Shown: positions 48,367 through 57,342 of the stretch, piece after piece | Layout: every line of letters begins with the position of its first letter | Numbering within the stretch: the stretch's first letter is position 1 | Assembly (NCBI GenBank): GCA_026707225.1 | Contig: JAPOXG010000084.1 | Location: 1-64,000 of the forward strand | Direction: 5' to 3' | Origin: Chloroflexota bacterium | GTDB lineage: Bacteria; Chloroflexota; Anaerolineae; Aggregatilineales; Phototrophicaceae | DNA length: 64,000 nucleotides | The notes under the pieces: generated by a model | Databases searched by the model: none | The model's input: the letters and a program-made list of their open reading frames with translations, nothing else | Told to the model about the DNA's origin: nothing | Translations under genes and position numbers: made by a program

Positions 48367-49068
48367 AACAAAAGTCCTTTCAAATTGGACTGCTTTTTTC
48401 GGGTCGCCTGCTTTCCAGTTTTCAAATGGATAAAACGCGCGCGATGCCTAGACCGGGCGCGGACAGGTTGAGTTTGGGAGGAGGATGGGGAATGGCGCCG
48501 GGCGAGTTGGCTGCGGCGTTCGGGCGGGGCGCTGAGGAATTGAGAAATTAGAACATATATTCGGGGAGGGGGGGGGAGGGGTAGAAGCGATTTCCCTGCC
48601 CAGCCGCCAAAGCGCGCTCAGGATGAATTAAGAAGGTTGGAGTTGAACTGGCGATGAATTGATTGATGTTGTGTTTGCTCCGCTGCGCGTCCAAAAAAGT
48701 ATAATCGTTTCCGCGGCGGCTGTCAAGGAATGCCTTCATTGCGCTGTTTACAAGCTGCGCCGCCTATGATAAATTACGCGCTAATTCGTCGGAGGCAAGC
48801 CAATGATGAAAGTCAGAGCTTCAACGGGTTTCGGGGTGGCCCGCTCTTTCCTTATGTAGGCCCGATGGGCTGCTTGCATCGTTTTTCCCCACGACTCCTT
48901 TCCAATTCCAAATTGACAATTCAGCCAAGTACGCGCTCACGCGCCCGAAGCGGGGTTTGCGTTTTGGCGCTTGCGAGACAAATCTCGCCCCTGCGGCATT
49001 CGCATGAGGCGAGCAAGCGATTTGATTGCTGATAATTCGCGACTAATTTAGGGGAGTAAGCAAAGCGC
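48367..49068. other. 702-nt non-coding stretch upstream of leuS
   Basis: I see no credible gene: the open frames here are short, without ribosome sites, and low in coding character. It holds a run of nine G flanked by GGGG blocks (around 48562-48581) and, near 48967, a fragment GAGACAAATCTCGCCCC resembling the dispersed repeats. The leuS leader may lie in the right half, but no T-box features were recognised. Confidence 0.5.
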
Positions 49069-51840
49069 ATGTCTGAGACATATCAACCGCATTCGATCGA
49101 GCTGAAGTGGCAGCAGCGCTGGGAAGAGAGCCAGCTCTACCGCTCGAAAGTGGATTGGAGCAAGCCCAAGCATTATGCCCTGACGATGCTGCCTTATCCG
49201 TCGGGCGACTTGCATATCGGCCACTGGTTCGCCATGACGCCGTCGGACGCGCGCGCCCGCTGGATGCGCATGAAGGGCTACAATGTGCTCTTCCCGATGG
49301 GTTTTGACGCCTTTGGCTTGCCGGCTGAGCAGGCGGCCATCTCGCGCAATATCCACCCTTGGAAGTGGACCTACGCCAATATCGAACGCATGCGCGAGCA
49401 GCTGCGCAGCATGGGCGCCATGTTCGATTGGGAGCGCGAAGCCATCTCCTGCACGCCGGAATATTACAAGTGGTCGGAGTGGTTCTTCAAGCAGTTCTAT
49501 GAGCATGGCGTGGCTTACCGCGGCTCGGCGCTGGTGAATTGGTCCGAGACTTTGCAGACCGTTCTGGCGAATGAGCAGGTCATTGATGGCAAAGACGAGC
49601 GCACCGGGCAGCCGGTCGCGCACAAGATGATGGAGCAATGGTTCTTTCGGATAACCCAGTACGCCGACGAACTGCTTGACTTTGAACCGCTGGATTGGCC
49701 CGAGTCAATCAAGATCATGCAGACGAATTGGATCGGCCGCAGCGAAGGCGCGCGCGCTACCTTCCACACCGCTGAAGGCGGGCATCCGATCGAGATCTAC
49801 ACCACGCGACCGGACACGCTCTGGGGCGCGACCTTTATGGTATTGGCGCCGGAGCATGACCTGGTCGAGCGGATCACGACGGGCGAGCGGCGCGCGGCGG
49901 TCGAAGCCTACCTCGAGCAGACGGCGCTGGAGAGCGAAATCGAGCGCATGGTTGAAGATCGGGAAAAGACCGGTGTTTTCACCGGCGCTTATGCGATCAA
50001 CCCGGTGAATGACGAGCCGATCCCGATTTGGGTCGCCGATTATGTGATGATCACTTATGGGACGGGCGCGATCATGGCGGTGCCGGCGCATGACCAGCGC
50101 GACTTCGAATTCGCCCGCGCCCATGATCTGTCGGTCCGCGTGGTGATTCAGCCCGCGGACGCCGACGAGCCGCTGGACGGCGAAACGATGAGCGCGGCTT
50201 ATGATGGTCCGGGTCTCATGGTCAATTCGGACGCGATGAATGGCAGCGAGAGCACTTGGGCGAAGGGGCGGAAGAACCCGGCGATCAATCGCGTCATCGA
50301 CTGGCTGGAAGAAACGGGCAAGGGACAAGAAGCGGTCAACTATCGGTTGCGCGATTGGCTCATCAGCCGACAGCGTTATTGGGGCAGTCCCATTCCCATG
50401 ATCTTTGACGGCGACGCCGTCAAGCCCGTGCCCGATGATGAACTGCCGGTGGAATTGCCGGAAGAGGTCGATTTCCTGCCGACGGGCCGCAGTCCGCTCA
50501 CTTATCACGAGCCCTTCTTCAAAGTGGATGAGACCCGCCGCCGCGAGACCGATACGCTGGATACCTTTATGTGTTCTTCCTGGTATCAGTTGCGCTATCT
50601 GTCGCCGGACTGTGACACGGCGCCTTTTGACGCTGAGGAAGCGGCGTACTGGCTGCCGGTCGATGTCTATACCGGCGGCGCCGAGCACGCGGTGATGCAC
50701 CTGCTTTACACGCGTTTCTTCACCAAAGCGCTGCGCGATATCGGCGTTTTCGATGACGCGGCCGCGGCGATGCGCCGGCATGGGCGCGACCCGGACGGCG
50801 TCTTCGACGAGCCGATGACCGTGCTGCGCAATCAGGGGCAGGTGCTAGGCGGCGAGCGGCAGGGCGATTTCGTCTTGTGCAGCGGAGCGCGGGTCGGCGG
50901 CAAACTGCTGGCCAGCCGCGTCGAAGTTGCCGATTGGAATCAGGCGCCGGCTGGATTCGATGGCGTCTTCGGCGAGATCGCCCATCGCACCGAAAATGTT
51001 TTGCACGTGGATATGGCCGGCATCACGCAATTCGTCGAGGTAAAGCCCGACGCTGAAATCATCATTCCCGACATCGCTGGCGAGAACAATGTCAATCAGC
51101 TGCGGCATCACCTGGATATCCAGCGCATGTCGAAGAGCAAGGGCAACGTGGTAAACCCCGACGAGCTGGTCGCCGAATATGGCGCCGATGTGGTGCGCTG
51201 CTATTTGATGTTCAACTTTGATTGGCAGAAGGGCGGACCTTGGAACGAGAATAATATCAAAGGACCGCATGGCTGGCTGAACGATGTTTGGAAAATTGCC
51301 GAGGCGGGCGCGCCATCCACGCCGGGCGATGCGGCTGCGGAACGGGATATCGAGCGCAAGCTGCATCAGACGATCGCTGTAGTCAATCGCGGATTGGAGG
51401 AGTTCAGCTTCAACATCGCCATCGCCGAGCAGATGAAGTTCAAGAACGCTTTGAAGGCGGCGCTGCGCCAGGGCGGAATCGGCGCCGCGATCTGGCAAGA
51501 GGCGATGAATCAGCTAGTACGGCTGTTGGCGCCCTTCGCGCCCCATATCGCCGAAGAGCTCTGGGCGCGGCTGGGCGGGGAATACAGCGTGCATACGCAG
51601 CCATGGCCCGAGTATGACGCCGAAAAAGCGCGTGAAGAGATGGTCGATCTGGTCATCATGATCAATGGCAAGCCGCGTGAAACCGTTGCGGTAGCGGTCG
51701 ATATCGCGCGGGAACGGGCGGAAGAATTGGCGCTGGCCAGCGGCGCGGCGCAACGCAGCCTGGCGGGAAATTTGCCAAAGCGCACGATCTTCGTGCCCGG
51801 CCGCAACGGAGGCGATCCGATGGTGAACATCGTCGTGTAA
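49069..51840 (+). CDS. leuS: Leucyl-tRNA synthetase
   Basis: A 923-residue class I synthetase that charges tRNA-Leu in the cytoplasm. The HIGH motif is in PSGDLHIGHWFA, the catalytic TYPE/KMSKS loop in QRMSKSKGNVVNPDEL, and the editing CP1 domain lies between (GTGAIMAVPAHDQRDFEFA). The C-terminal anticodon-binding and tail domains are present. The length is a little above the bacterial average owing to an insertion before KMSKS (about residues 560-680) of the type common in bacterial LeuS. GGGGAG lies upstream of the ATG. Confidence 0.97.
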   Translation: MSETYQPHSIELKWQQRWEESQLYRSKVDWSKPKHYALTMLPYPSGDLHIGHWFAMTPSDARARWMRMKGYNVLFPMGFDAFGLPAEQAAISRNIHPWKWTYANIERMREQLRSMGAMFDWEREAISCTPEYYKWSEWFFKQFYEHGVAYRGSALVNWSETLQTVLANEQVIDGKDERTGQPVAHKMMEQWFFRITQYADELLDFEPLDWPESIKIMQTNWIGRSEGARATFHTAEGGHPIEIYTTRPDTLWGATFMVLAPEHDLVERITTGERRAAVEAYLEQTALESEIERMVEDREKTGVFTGAYAINPVNDEPIPIWVADYVMITYGTGAIMAVPAHDQRDFEFARAHDLSVRVVIQPADADEPLDGETMSAAYDGPGLMVNSDAMNGSESTWAKGRKNPAINRVIDWLEETGKGQEAVNYRLRDWLISRQRYWGSPIPMIFDGDAVKPVPDDELPVELPEEVDFLPTGRSPLTYHEPFFKVDETRRRETDTLDTFMCSSWYQLRYLSPDCDTAPFDAEEAAYWLPVDVYTGGAEHAVMHLLYTRFFTKALRDIGVFDDAAAAMRRHGRDPDGVFDEPMTVLRNQGQVLGGERQGDFVLCSGARVGGKLLASRVEVADWNQAPAGFDGVFGEIAHRTENVLHVDMAGITQFVEVKPDAEIIIPDIAGENNVNQLRHHLDIQRMSKSKGNVVNPDELVAEYGADVVRCYLMFNFDWQKGGPWNENNIKGPHGWLNDVWKIAEAGAPSTPGDAAAERDIERKLHQTIAVVNRGLEEFSFNIAIAEQMKFKNALKAALRQGGIGAAIWQEAMNQLVRLLAPFAPHIAEELWARLGGEYSVHTQPWPEYDAEKAREEMVDLVIMINGKPRETVAVAVDIARERAEELALASGAAQRSLAGNLPKRTIFVPGRNGGDPMVNIVV

Positions 51841-51962
51841 TCGCCCCCGGTCAATCGCTTCAAACTTATTCGCAATTTGCCGGGACGGCTCCGCCAGCCG
51901 CGCAAAATATCACATGAAATTGGGCGACTGACCGCCAGCCGCCCTTTGAAAAGCCGCGCAGC

Positions 51963-53815
51963 CTAACCCTTCAGCGCCTGCAGCGCCGCGCGGATGCGAT
52001 TCCACAGGTCGTTGTTCCAGCCGGATTGAAGCATGGCCAGCGCCTCGTCGGGCGAGGCATCGCCTTTCAGCGCGTCGCGGACTTTGCTGAAGGCAGCTTC
52101 CAGGTCGTCTCGCCCCGTCTCGTCGCGGTGGCGGGCGATCTTGGCTTCGACTTCAGCCAGCAAGCCGGCGTCGACCTGCGGCTCCTGCCGCGCAGGCGGT
52201 GGCGGCGGGACAGGCGTGTTGGTCGGCGGTGGCGGTGGTGGCAAGGTGTTAGTCGGCGGTGGTGGCGGAACCGGCGTGTTGGTCGGTGGCGGTGGCGGGA
52301 TGGGCGTGTTGGTCGGTGGTGGTGGCGGGAGCGTGTTCGTCGGCGGTGGCGGCGGAACCGGCGTGTTCGTCGGCGGTGGATCAGAACGCTGGCTGGATGC
52401 CTCGGCCGCCAACTGGTTCAGCGCCGCCCGGATGCGATCCCAGAGAGCGTTTTGGTAAGTCGCGGCGGCCAGCGCGTCATTCACCGAGCCGCTGCCTTTC
52501 AAGGCGTCACGGACTTTGCTAAACGCGGCCGCCAGGTCGGAGCGCCCGGTGTTGTCGCGGTGATGCGCGATCTTGGCTTCGACTTCCCCGAGCAAGCCGC
52601 CTTGAGTTGAAGGCTGCTGTTGCTGCTGCTGCTGTTGCTGCTGTTGTTGCTGTTGATGCTGTTGTTGCTGCTGCTGCTGCTGCTGTTGCTGCTGTTGTTG
52701 CTGCTGCTGCTGCTGCTGTTGCTGTTGCCGCTGTGGCGGCGGCGCTTCGTCCGGCAGTTCCGGCGGCGAGTTATCCTGCGGCGGCGGGTCTGGCGGCGCG
52801 CCCTGCCCGATGATCTGCTGCTGCTGCGGGATGGGCGTACTGGTCGGGGCCGCCGGCATGGTGAAGCTGGTCTGGCCGCTGTGCTTGCCGCCGCCGGGCA
52901 GATTGGCGGTGATCGTTACTGTGTAAAGGACGCCGGGGCTCAAGCCGGTCAGCCGCTTCTCCGTCGTCCCGGCGCCCAAATCATGCGAGCCGCTGCTCAT
53001 GTCGCCGCCCCTGTATTCCAGGCGATAGCCGGTGGCGCCGCTGACCGCGATCCAGGAGATGGTCGCTTCCGTGGAGTTGACGATGCCGACGCTGAAAGAG
53101 ATCGGCGGCAGTTGACTTGGCTCGGGCTCGACGGGCGGCGCGCCCGACCCCGGGGGCGTCCTGAAAAAAAATGGGGCCCCGCCACGGTTGACCCGGTTCC
53201 CCGTATTCCAATCGTACTCGAAATAGTGGACAAACGCATCGTAGGTTGTGTTCGGCTGCAGCTTCGTTATATCGACACTCTGATTTTGCGTGCCAACTTG
53301 ATAGACAAGGACGCCGTGCAGCAACACTCGAACTCTATAATAGTGGTAGATTCGCCGGTCCCAGCGAGCGGGCGGTCCATTCCATTTCAGGGTGGCGCTG
53401 TTGCTGGTGAGGTTCTCAGCGCGGATATTCCACTTCCGCGGTGGCACCGCATGAGTCGTGAAGTTAGCGCTGGCAATCGTTTGCGCGCTTCCATTGTAGG
53501 GCGCATGCCGAACAAGGACATAGTATCTGGTGTTCGGCTTCAAGTGGCTATGGTCCAGTATTGACTCGCCGTTATAGGTAAACTGCGCCGAAATAAGGCG
53601 CGGGAAGGGAAGTATTCCCACCCTAACCAGAAATGTACCGGTACCGTCGGCAGTGTCAACAGTTATAGTGGCTGCATCGTGGCGGAGGTTGCTTATCGTG
53701 ATGGTGGCGGAGGGCTGCGCCTGAACCAGCGGGGCGCTAAGCAGGGCGGCCAGCAGAAGAATGAAGAGAAGGCTTAATTTTCTGGGGGGGGGGGGGGTAG
53801 GAAATTAATGGTCAT
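51963..53815 (-). CDS. Secreted fibronectin-III / poly-Gln / PPPPPTNTP protein with phase-variable poly-C tract
   Basis: The long frame runs from 53621 (and is open further up) to 51963. It starts with no usable codon of its own; a signal peptide (KLSLLFILLLAALLSA, then PLVQAQ) is encoded in that frame from 53782. The natural ATG at 53815, with GGAG 7 nt upstream, is separated from it by 14 C residues (53784-53797). With 12 or 15 C the frames join and give MTINFLP(n)RKLSLLFILL, matching the paralogue start (MNRPVNFSPRRRL). With 14 C translation stops after about 13 codons. After the signal peptide come FnIII-like domains, 37 Gln plus one His, a helical module, seven Pro-rich PPTNTP-type repeats and a second helical module ending at 51963. 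Secreted surface protein; function unknown. Confidence 0.75.
52614..52727 (-). repeat. CAG/CAA repeat encoding 37 Gln and one His
   Basis: Thirty-eight codons of mixed CAG/CAA, with a single CAT, sit between an upstream linker rich in PPP and the first helical module. Tracts this pure are rare in bacterial proteins and prone to length change. Confidence 0.95.
53784..53797 (-). repeat. Homopolymer tract of 14 C (coding strand)
   Basis: Fourteen consecutive G on the plus strand, i.e. C on the coding strand, between the start codon and the signal-peptide core of the secreted repeat protein. The present length puts the two out of frame by one base. Confidence 0.95.
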
Positions 53816-53952
53816 GGGATTGCTCCGCATTCATAAAATAGGATTTCATTATAGTTCAGTATAGCGCATTCCGCCACAGAAACAAATATGCGAGGAATTG
53901 GGGGCTGGGGCAAAATCCAGGAAATGAGACAGCCCCAATATCAAAGGAGATG

Positions 53953-53980
53953 TTGCGTTTTTCGCCGCATCGGATACAAT
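53953..53980 (+). promoter_or_regulatory. Promoter of the SelW-like gene
   Basis: TTGCGT (53953-53958), 16-nt spacer, TACAAT (53975-53980). It lies about 54 nt before the ATG at 54034. Confidence 0.6.
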
Positions 53981-54033
53981 TGCCGTATCGTAGGTTTGAA
54001 CATGAAAGGACAACTCTCATGCAAGAGGGTGGA

Positions 54034-54312
54034 ATGGACATCGTCGTCAAGTATTGCGCGACTTGAGGACACCAACCCAATGCCGTCAGTTTGACGGACG
54101 AAATTCTGAACGAGCGTGAAATCGAATACTTTATCAGCAGTTGGAAGTTGATTCCGAGCACCGGCGGCGTCTTTGATGTGACGGTCAATGGCGAGTTGGT
54201 CTTCTCCAAGCACGAAGTGGGCCGTCATGCGGAGCCGGGCGAAGTGCGCGCCGGCATCTTGAAGGCGCTGGAGGCCGTCCGCCCCGCCGATATTGAGTTG
54301 GCCAGCAAATAG
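54034..54312 (+). CDS. SelW/Rdx-family protein, probable selenoprotein (in-frame UGA as selenocysteine)
   Basis: Read with TGA (54064-54066) as selenocysteine, the 92-residue product starts MDIVVKYCATU and continues GHQPNAVSLTDEIL. This is exactly the first strand and CxxU redox motif of the Rdx (SelW/SelT/SelH) thioredoxin-like family. The rest also fits: LIPSTGGVFDVTVNG, LVFSKHEVGRHAEPGEV. The ATG at 54034 is preceded by GAGGGTGG. Standard calling would start at TTG 54091 and lose the redox motif. A hairpin at 54083-54097 fits a bacterial SECIS. Rdx proteins are small thiol or selenol redox proteins. The alternative is a Cys-to-stop mutation. Confidence 0.8.
54083..54097 (+). promoter_or_regulatory. 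Candidate bacterial SECIS hairpin
   Basis: Perfect stem CCGTCA / TGACGG with the 3-nt apical loop GTT. The loop G is at 54089, 23 nt after the last base of the UGA, within the spacing known for bacterial SECIS elements, which have a small loop with a G among its first two bases. Confidence 0.65.
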
Positions 54313-54358
54313 CGGGCCGCCGATAGCGCATCTGGCTCTCAGCCGCGTTGACCAACCA

Positions 54359-54396
54359 AAGCCGCGCCGTTAAGTCTGTATTGACGGGCGGCTTTT
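54359..54396 (+). terminator. Intrinsic terminator after the SelW-like gene
   Basis: AAGCCGCGCCGT pairs with ACGGGCGGCTT (one bulge), followed by TTTT. Confidence 0.75.
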
Positions 54397-54420
54397 CCTT
54401 TGGACGAACCCTGGCGCTTC

Positions 54421-54449
54421 TTGGCAGAATTTGTTTTATGCTGTAGACT
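54421..54449 (+). promoter_or_regulatory. Promoter of the amino-acid transporter operon
   Basis: TTGGCA (54421-54426), 17-nt spacer, TAGACT (54444-54449). It lies about 100 nt before aapJ, whose ribosome site AAGGAGGGTGGATC is unusually complete. Confidence 0.6.
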
Positions 54450-54547
54450 GACAGTGTAAGAGTTGCTGTCGCGCGCTGCGAAACCGGGCGCTTTCAGCAG
54501 AATGAAGTAAAGGTCAGTTGGCTTTCCCCTAAGGAGGGTGGATCAAA

Positions 54548-55585
54548 ATGAAACGTTTTGTATTGGTAGGACTACTTGTGCTTGCTGTTTTTGCCATGAG
54601 CGTCGGGCTTACGGCCGCGCAGGATGGGCACATCGTCGAGCGCATCCGTGATCGCGGTGAGTTGATCTGCGGCGTGAATTCGGTTTTGCCGGGCTTCGGC
54701 ACGCAAAATGACGCCGGCGATTTTGAAGGATTTGACGTAGATATTTGCCGCGCGGTTGCCGCCGCGATTCTTGGCGACGCCAACGCGATCGCCTTCCGTC
54801 CGCTTGCCGCTGCCGAGCGCCCGACCGCGTTGGCCAGTGGCGAGATTGACATGCTCAGCCGCAACACCACCTGGACGCTCAGCCGCGATACCGAATGGGG
54901 CGCCACCTTTGGTCCCACAACCTTCTATGACGGTCAGGGCGTCATGGTCAAGGTTGACTTTGGCGTGAGCACGATAGAAGAGCTGGGCGACGAGAGCATC
55001 GTGATGTGCGCCACCGCCGGCACCACCACCGAATTGAACATCACCGACAAAGCCAACGCCCTCGGCGCTGACTGGGAACTGAATACATTCCCGGACTTCG
55101 ACGCGATTATGGACGCCTACGAAGCAGGCGCCTGCGACGCCTTCACCAGCGACATCAGCAGCCTGGTTTCGCGCAAGGCGACCTCGGCTGATCCGGCCGC
55201 GCACTCCATTCTTCCCGGCGCCATCAGCAAGGAGCCGCTCGGACCGGTCAGCCCGCAGAATGACGCCAACTTCGCCGACATCATCCGCTGGGTGGTTTGG
55301 GGCCTGTTGACCGCCGAAGAATTTGGCATCGACAGCATGAACATTGGCGACTTCATGGATAGCGATGACGCGGGCATCGGCCGTCTGCTTGGCTTGGGCG
55401 ACAATGTCGCCGGTGATTACCTCGGCATCAACGATCAGTTCATGGTTGATGTGATCACGCAGTTGGGCAACTACGGCGAAATCTTCGATCGCAATCTGGG
55501 TCCGGATACCATCTTCGGCCTGGAGCGCGGCTTCAACGACCTGTGGACGAATGGCGGCTTGATGTACGCGGCCCCCTTCCGTTAA
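54548..55585 (+). CDS. aapJ: General amino-acid ABC transporter, substrate-binding protein (AapJ-like)
   Basis: A 345-residue periplasmic-type binding protein of the AapJ/BztA branch. It has a cleavable signal peptide (MKRFVLVGLLVLAVFAMSVG), then IVERIRDRGELICGVNSVLPGFG, DFEGFDVDICRAVAAAI and LASGEIDMLSRNTTWTLSRD, all characteristic of family-3 solute-binding proteins. It captures L-amino acids outside the membrane and delivers them to the permeases encoded downstream. A near-perfect Shine-Dalgarno and a terminator right after the gene suggest it is made in excess over the permeases. Confidence 0.93.
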   Translation: MKRFVLVGLLVLAVFAMSVGLTAAQDGHIVERIRDRGELICGVNSVLPGFGTQNDAGDFEGFDVDICRAVAAAILGDANAIAFRPLAAAERPTALASGEIDMLSRNTTWTLSRDTEWGATFGPTTFYDGQGVMVKVDFGVSTIEELGDESIVMCATAGTTTELNITDKANALGADWELNTFPDFDAIMDAYEAGACDAFTSDISSLVSRKATSADPAAHSILPGAISKEPLGPVSPQNDANFADIIRWVVWGLLTAEEFGIDSMNIGDFMDSDDAGIGRLLGLGDNVAGDYLGINDQFMVDVITQLGNYGEIFDRNLGPDTIFGLERGFNDLWTNGGLMYAAPFR

Positions 55586-55617
55586 ACCGCAGCCGATTTC
55601 GTAAGCGCAAGATTGAA

Positions 55618-55653
55618 GAGGCGCGTCGTGGAAAAAGCGACGCGCCTCTTTTT
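55618..55653 (+). terminator. Attenuating terminator between aapJ and aapQ
   Basis: An 11-bp perfect stem GAGGCGCGTCG / CGACGCGCCTC followed by TTTTT. Its place after the binding-protein gene is typical of ABC operons, where it lowers permease expression. Confidence 0.9.
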
Positions 55654-55820
55654 GCTTTAATGCTATTGACTGTTACGTTGGCTTCGGCCGACCGACCACG
55701 ACAGTCTAACACCTGTAGTTCATAGCAAAATTTGTCAGAACGGTCCTCATTGAATAGAATTGTTGCAGCAAAGCGACCAGCTCGGCTGTCAAGTTCCTCA
55801 ATCCGCGTGAGGAAAAGCAA

Positions 55821-57335
55821 GTGGCGATCAAGGCACAAGGACAGCAAGAAAACTTACTGCCGGCGATGCTGCGCGACGGGCGCATCCTGCAAGGCATCGC
55901 TCAGATTATTTTCGTCGTCATCGTCGTCATCGTGCTCAACGATTTGCAGACGCGCATCAATACAGCGCTGGAATCCACCAATCAATCGCCGAATTTCGAG
56001 TTCTTGCAGAACCGCGCTGGCTTTGCGATAGCCGACTCGGGCGATTATTCTTCAAACGACCGTTATATAGACGCCTTTGAGGTTGGATTCATCAACACAT
56101 TGCGCGTCATCTTGCTTGGCTTGGCGGCGACGACATTTATCGGCATCATGGCTGGCATATTCCTGTTGAGCCGGAATTTCTTGCTGCGCACGATTACGCG
56201 GGCTTATGTTGAGGTCTTGCGCAACACGCCCGTCTTGCTACAGATCATCGCCTGGTATTTCATCGTGATGCTGTCCTTGCCGCAGCAGCAGGAATCCTTC
56301 GCTTTTCCGCGCGAGGGCGTTCGCAGTCTGCCGCTGATGCAGTACGCGCTTTCATTCGTTGTGATCTTTGTCATCTGGCAGTACGGCGGGACCTTGCGGC
56401 GCCCGGCCTGGCGGATGCTGGTGCGCGAAGCGGGCATCGCCATCGTGGTGCTGGTCAATCTATTCGGCATCGTGCTGGTCGGCGCGGGCAGTCCGATTGA
56501 ATTCCATCCTGGCATTTACATCAGCATTAAGGGCGTCGCCATTTTCGAGTTGATTCCGTCCTCTCAATTTGGCGTTTGGATGGTCTTCGTTGTGATTGGC
56601 GCGGTGGTCGCTTTTGCGATGTCGCGTTATTTCGCCTTCATCACTGAGAGCACCGGGCAGCCGATACCGCGGACGCGTCTCGCTTTTGCCGCCTTTGTCG
56701 GGTTCTTGCTGTTGGGTTGGGTCATCATCGGCATGCGGCCCACGCCTTCACTGATTCCAGTCTTTGATGAGAATCGCGGCGAAGTCATGGAGCTGGAATA
56801 CGAAGACGCCTTCGCGTCGGGCTTGCTGACGATTGAGCAGGAGCTCGAGTTTACGCGGCAGCCGCTGCTATTCCGCCCGCCAACGCTTGATCGGCGCGGG
56901 CGCAATATCGAGACCGGCATCGAATTCTCGCCCAATTATCTGGCCGTCTTTCTGGGACTGGTGATCTATACCTCCGCTTTCATCGCTGAAATCGTCAGGG
57001 CGGGCATTCAAGCGGTGCCCAAGGGCCAGCTGGAAGCTTCGCGCGCGCTGGGGCTGTCGCAGGCTGATATGCTGCGGCTGATCATCTTGCCGCAGGCGCT
57101 GCGCGTCATCATTCCGCCGCTGGGCAATCAGTTCCTTAATCTCTCAAAGAATTCCAGCCTGGCAATCGCCGTGGCTTATACCGATATCTATCAGGTGACA
57201 TTCACCATCATCAATCAGTCGGGCCAGTCGGTGACGGGCATTGTCATGGTGATGCTTTCGTATTTATTCATCAGCCTGTGCATTTCGCTGTTGATGAACA
57301 TGGTCAATCAGCGCTATCAGTTGGTGACGAGGTAA
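55821..57335 (+). CDS. aapQ: General amino-acid ABC transporter permease (AapQ-like)
   Basis: A 504-residue inner-membrane permease of the HisM/AapQ family. RTITRAYVEVLRNTPVLLQI is the conserved start of the transport domain. The cytoplasmic EAA loop is ELEASRALGLSQADMLRLIILPQALR. Between the two halves is an extra ~150-residue membrane and periplasmic insertion (about residues 150-330) that makes it longer than typical ~400-residue homologues. The GTG start has GAGGAA upstream. It pairs with AapM to form the membrane channel. Confidence 0.9.
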   Translation: MAIKAQGQQENLLPAMLRDGRILQGIAQIIFVVIVVIVLNDLQTRINTALESTNQSPNFEFLQNRAGFAIADSGDYSSNDRYIDAFEVGFINTLRVILLGLAATTFIGIMAGIFLLSRNFLLRTITRAYVEVLRNTPVLLQIIAWYFIVMLSLPQQQESFAFPREGVRSLPLMQYALSFVVIFVIWQYGGTLRRPAWRMLVREAGIAIVVLVNLFGIVLVGAGSPIEFHPGIYISIKGVAIFELIPSSQFGVWMVFVVIGAVVAFAMSRYFAFITESTGQPIPRTRLAFAAFVGFLLLGWVIIGMRPTPSLIPVFDENRGEVMELEYEDAFASGLLTIEQELEFTRQPLLFRPPTLDRRGRNIETGIEFSPNYLAVFLGLVIYTSAFIAEIVRAGIQAVPKGQLEASRALGLSQADMLRLIILPQALRVIIPPLGNQFLNLSKNSSLAIAVAYTDIYQVTFTIINQSGQSVTGIVMVMLSYLFISLCISLLMNMVNQRYQLVTR

Positions 57336-57342
57336 GCCGCTG

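Noticed and set aside
48548..49032. Short open frames in the leuS upstream gap, including one over the G9 tract
   Set aside because: No ribosome sites, no resemblance to proteins, and the G tract is not near a convincing start codon.
53856..54228. Minus-strand open frames opposite the SelW-like gene
   Set aside because: Shadow frames; the plus strand carries the family motifs and signals.
54091..54312. Short 73-codon version of the SelW-like gene starting at TTG 54091
   Set aside because: Starts inside the SECIS-like hairpin, lacks a ribosome site and lacks the redox motif; the reading from ATG 54034 through UGA explains the sequence better.
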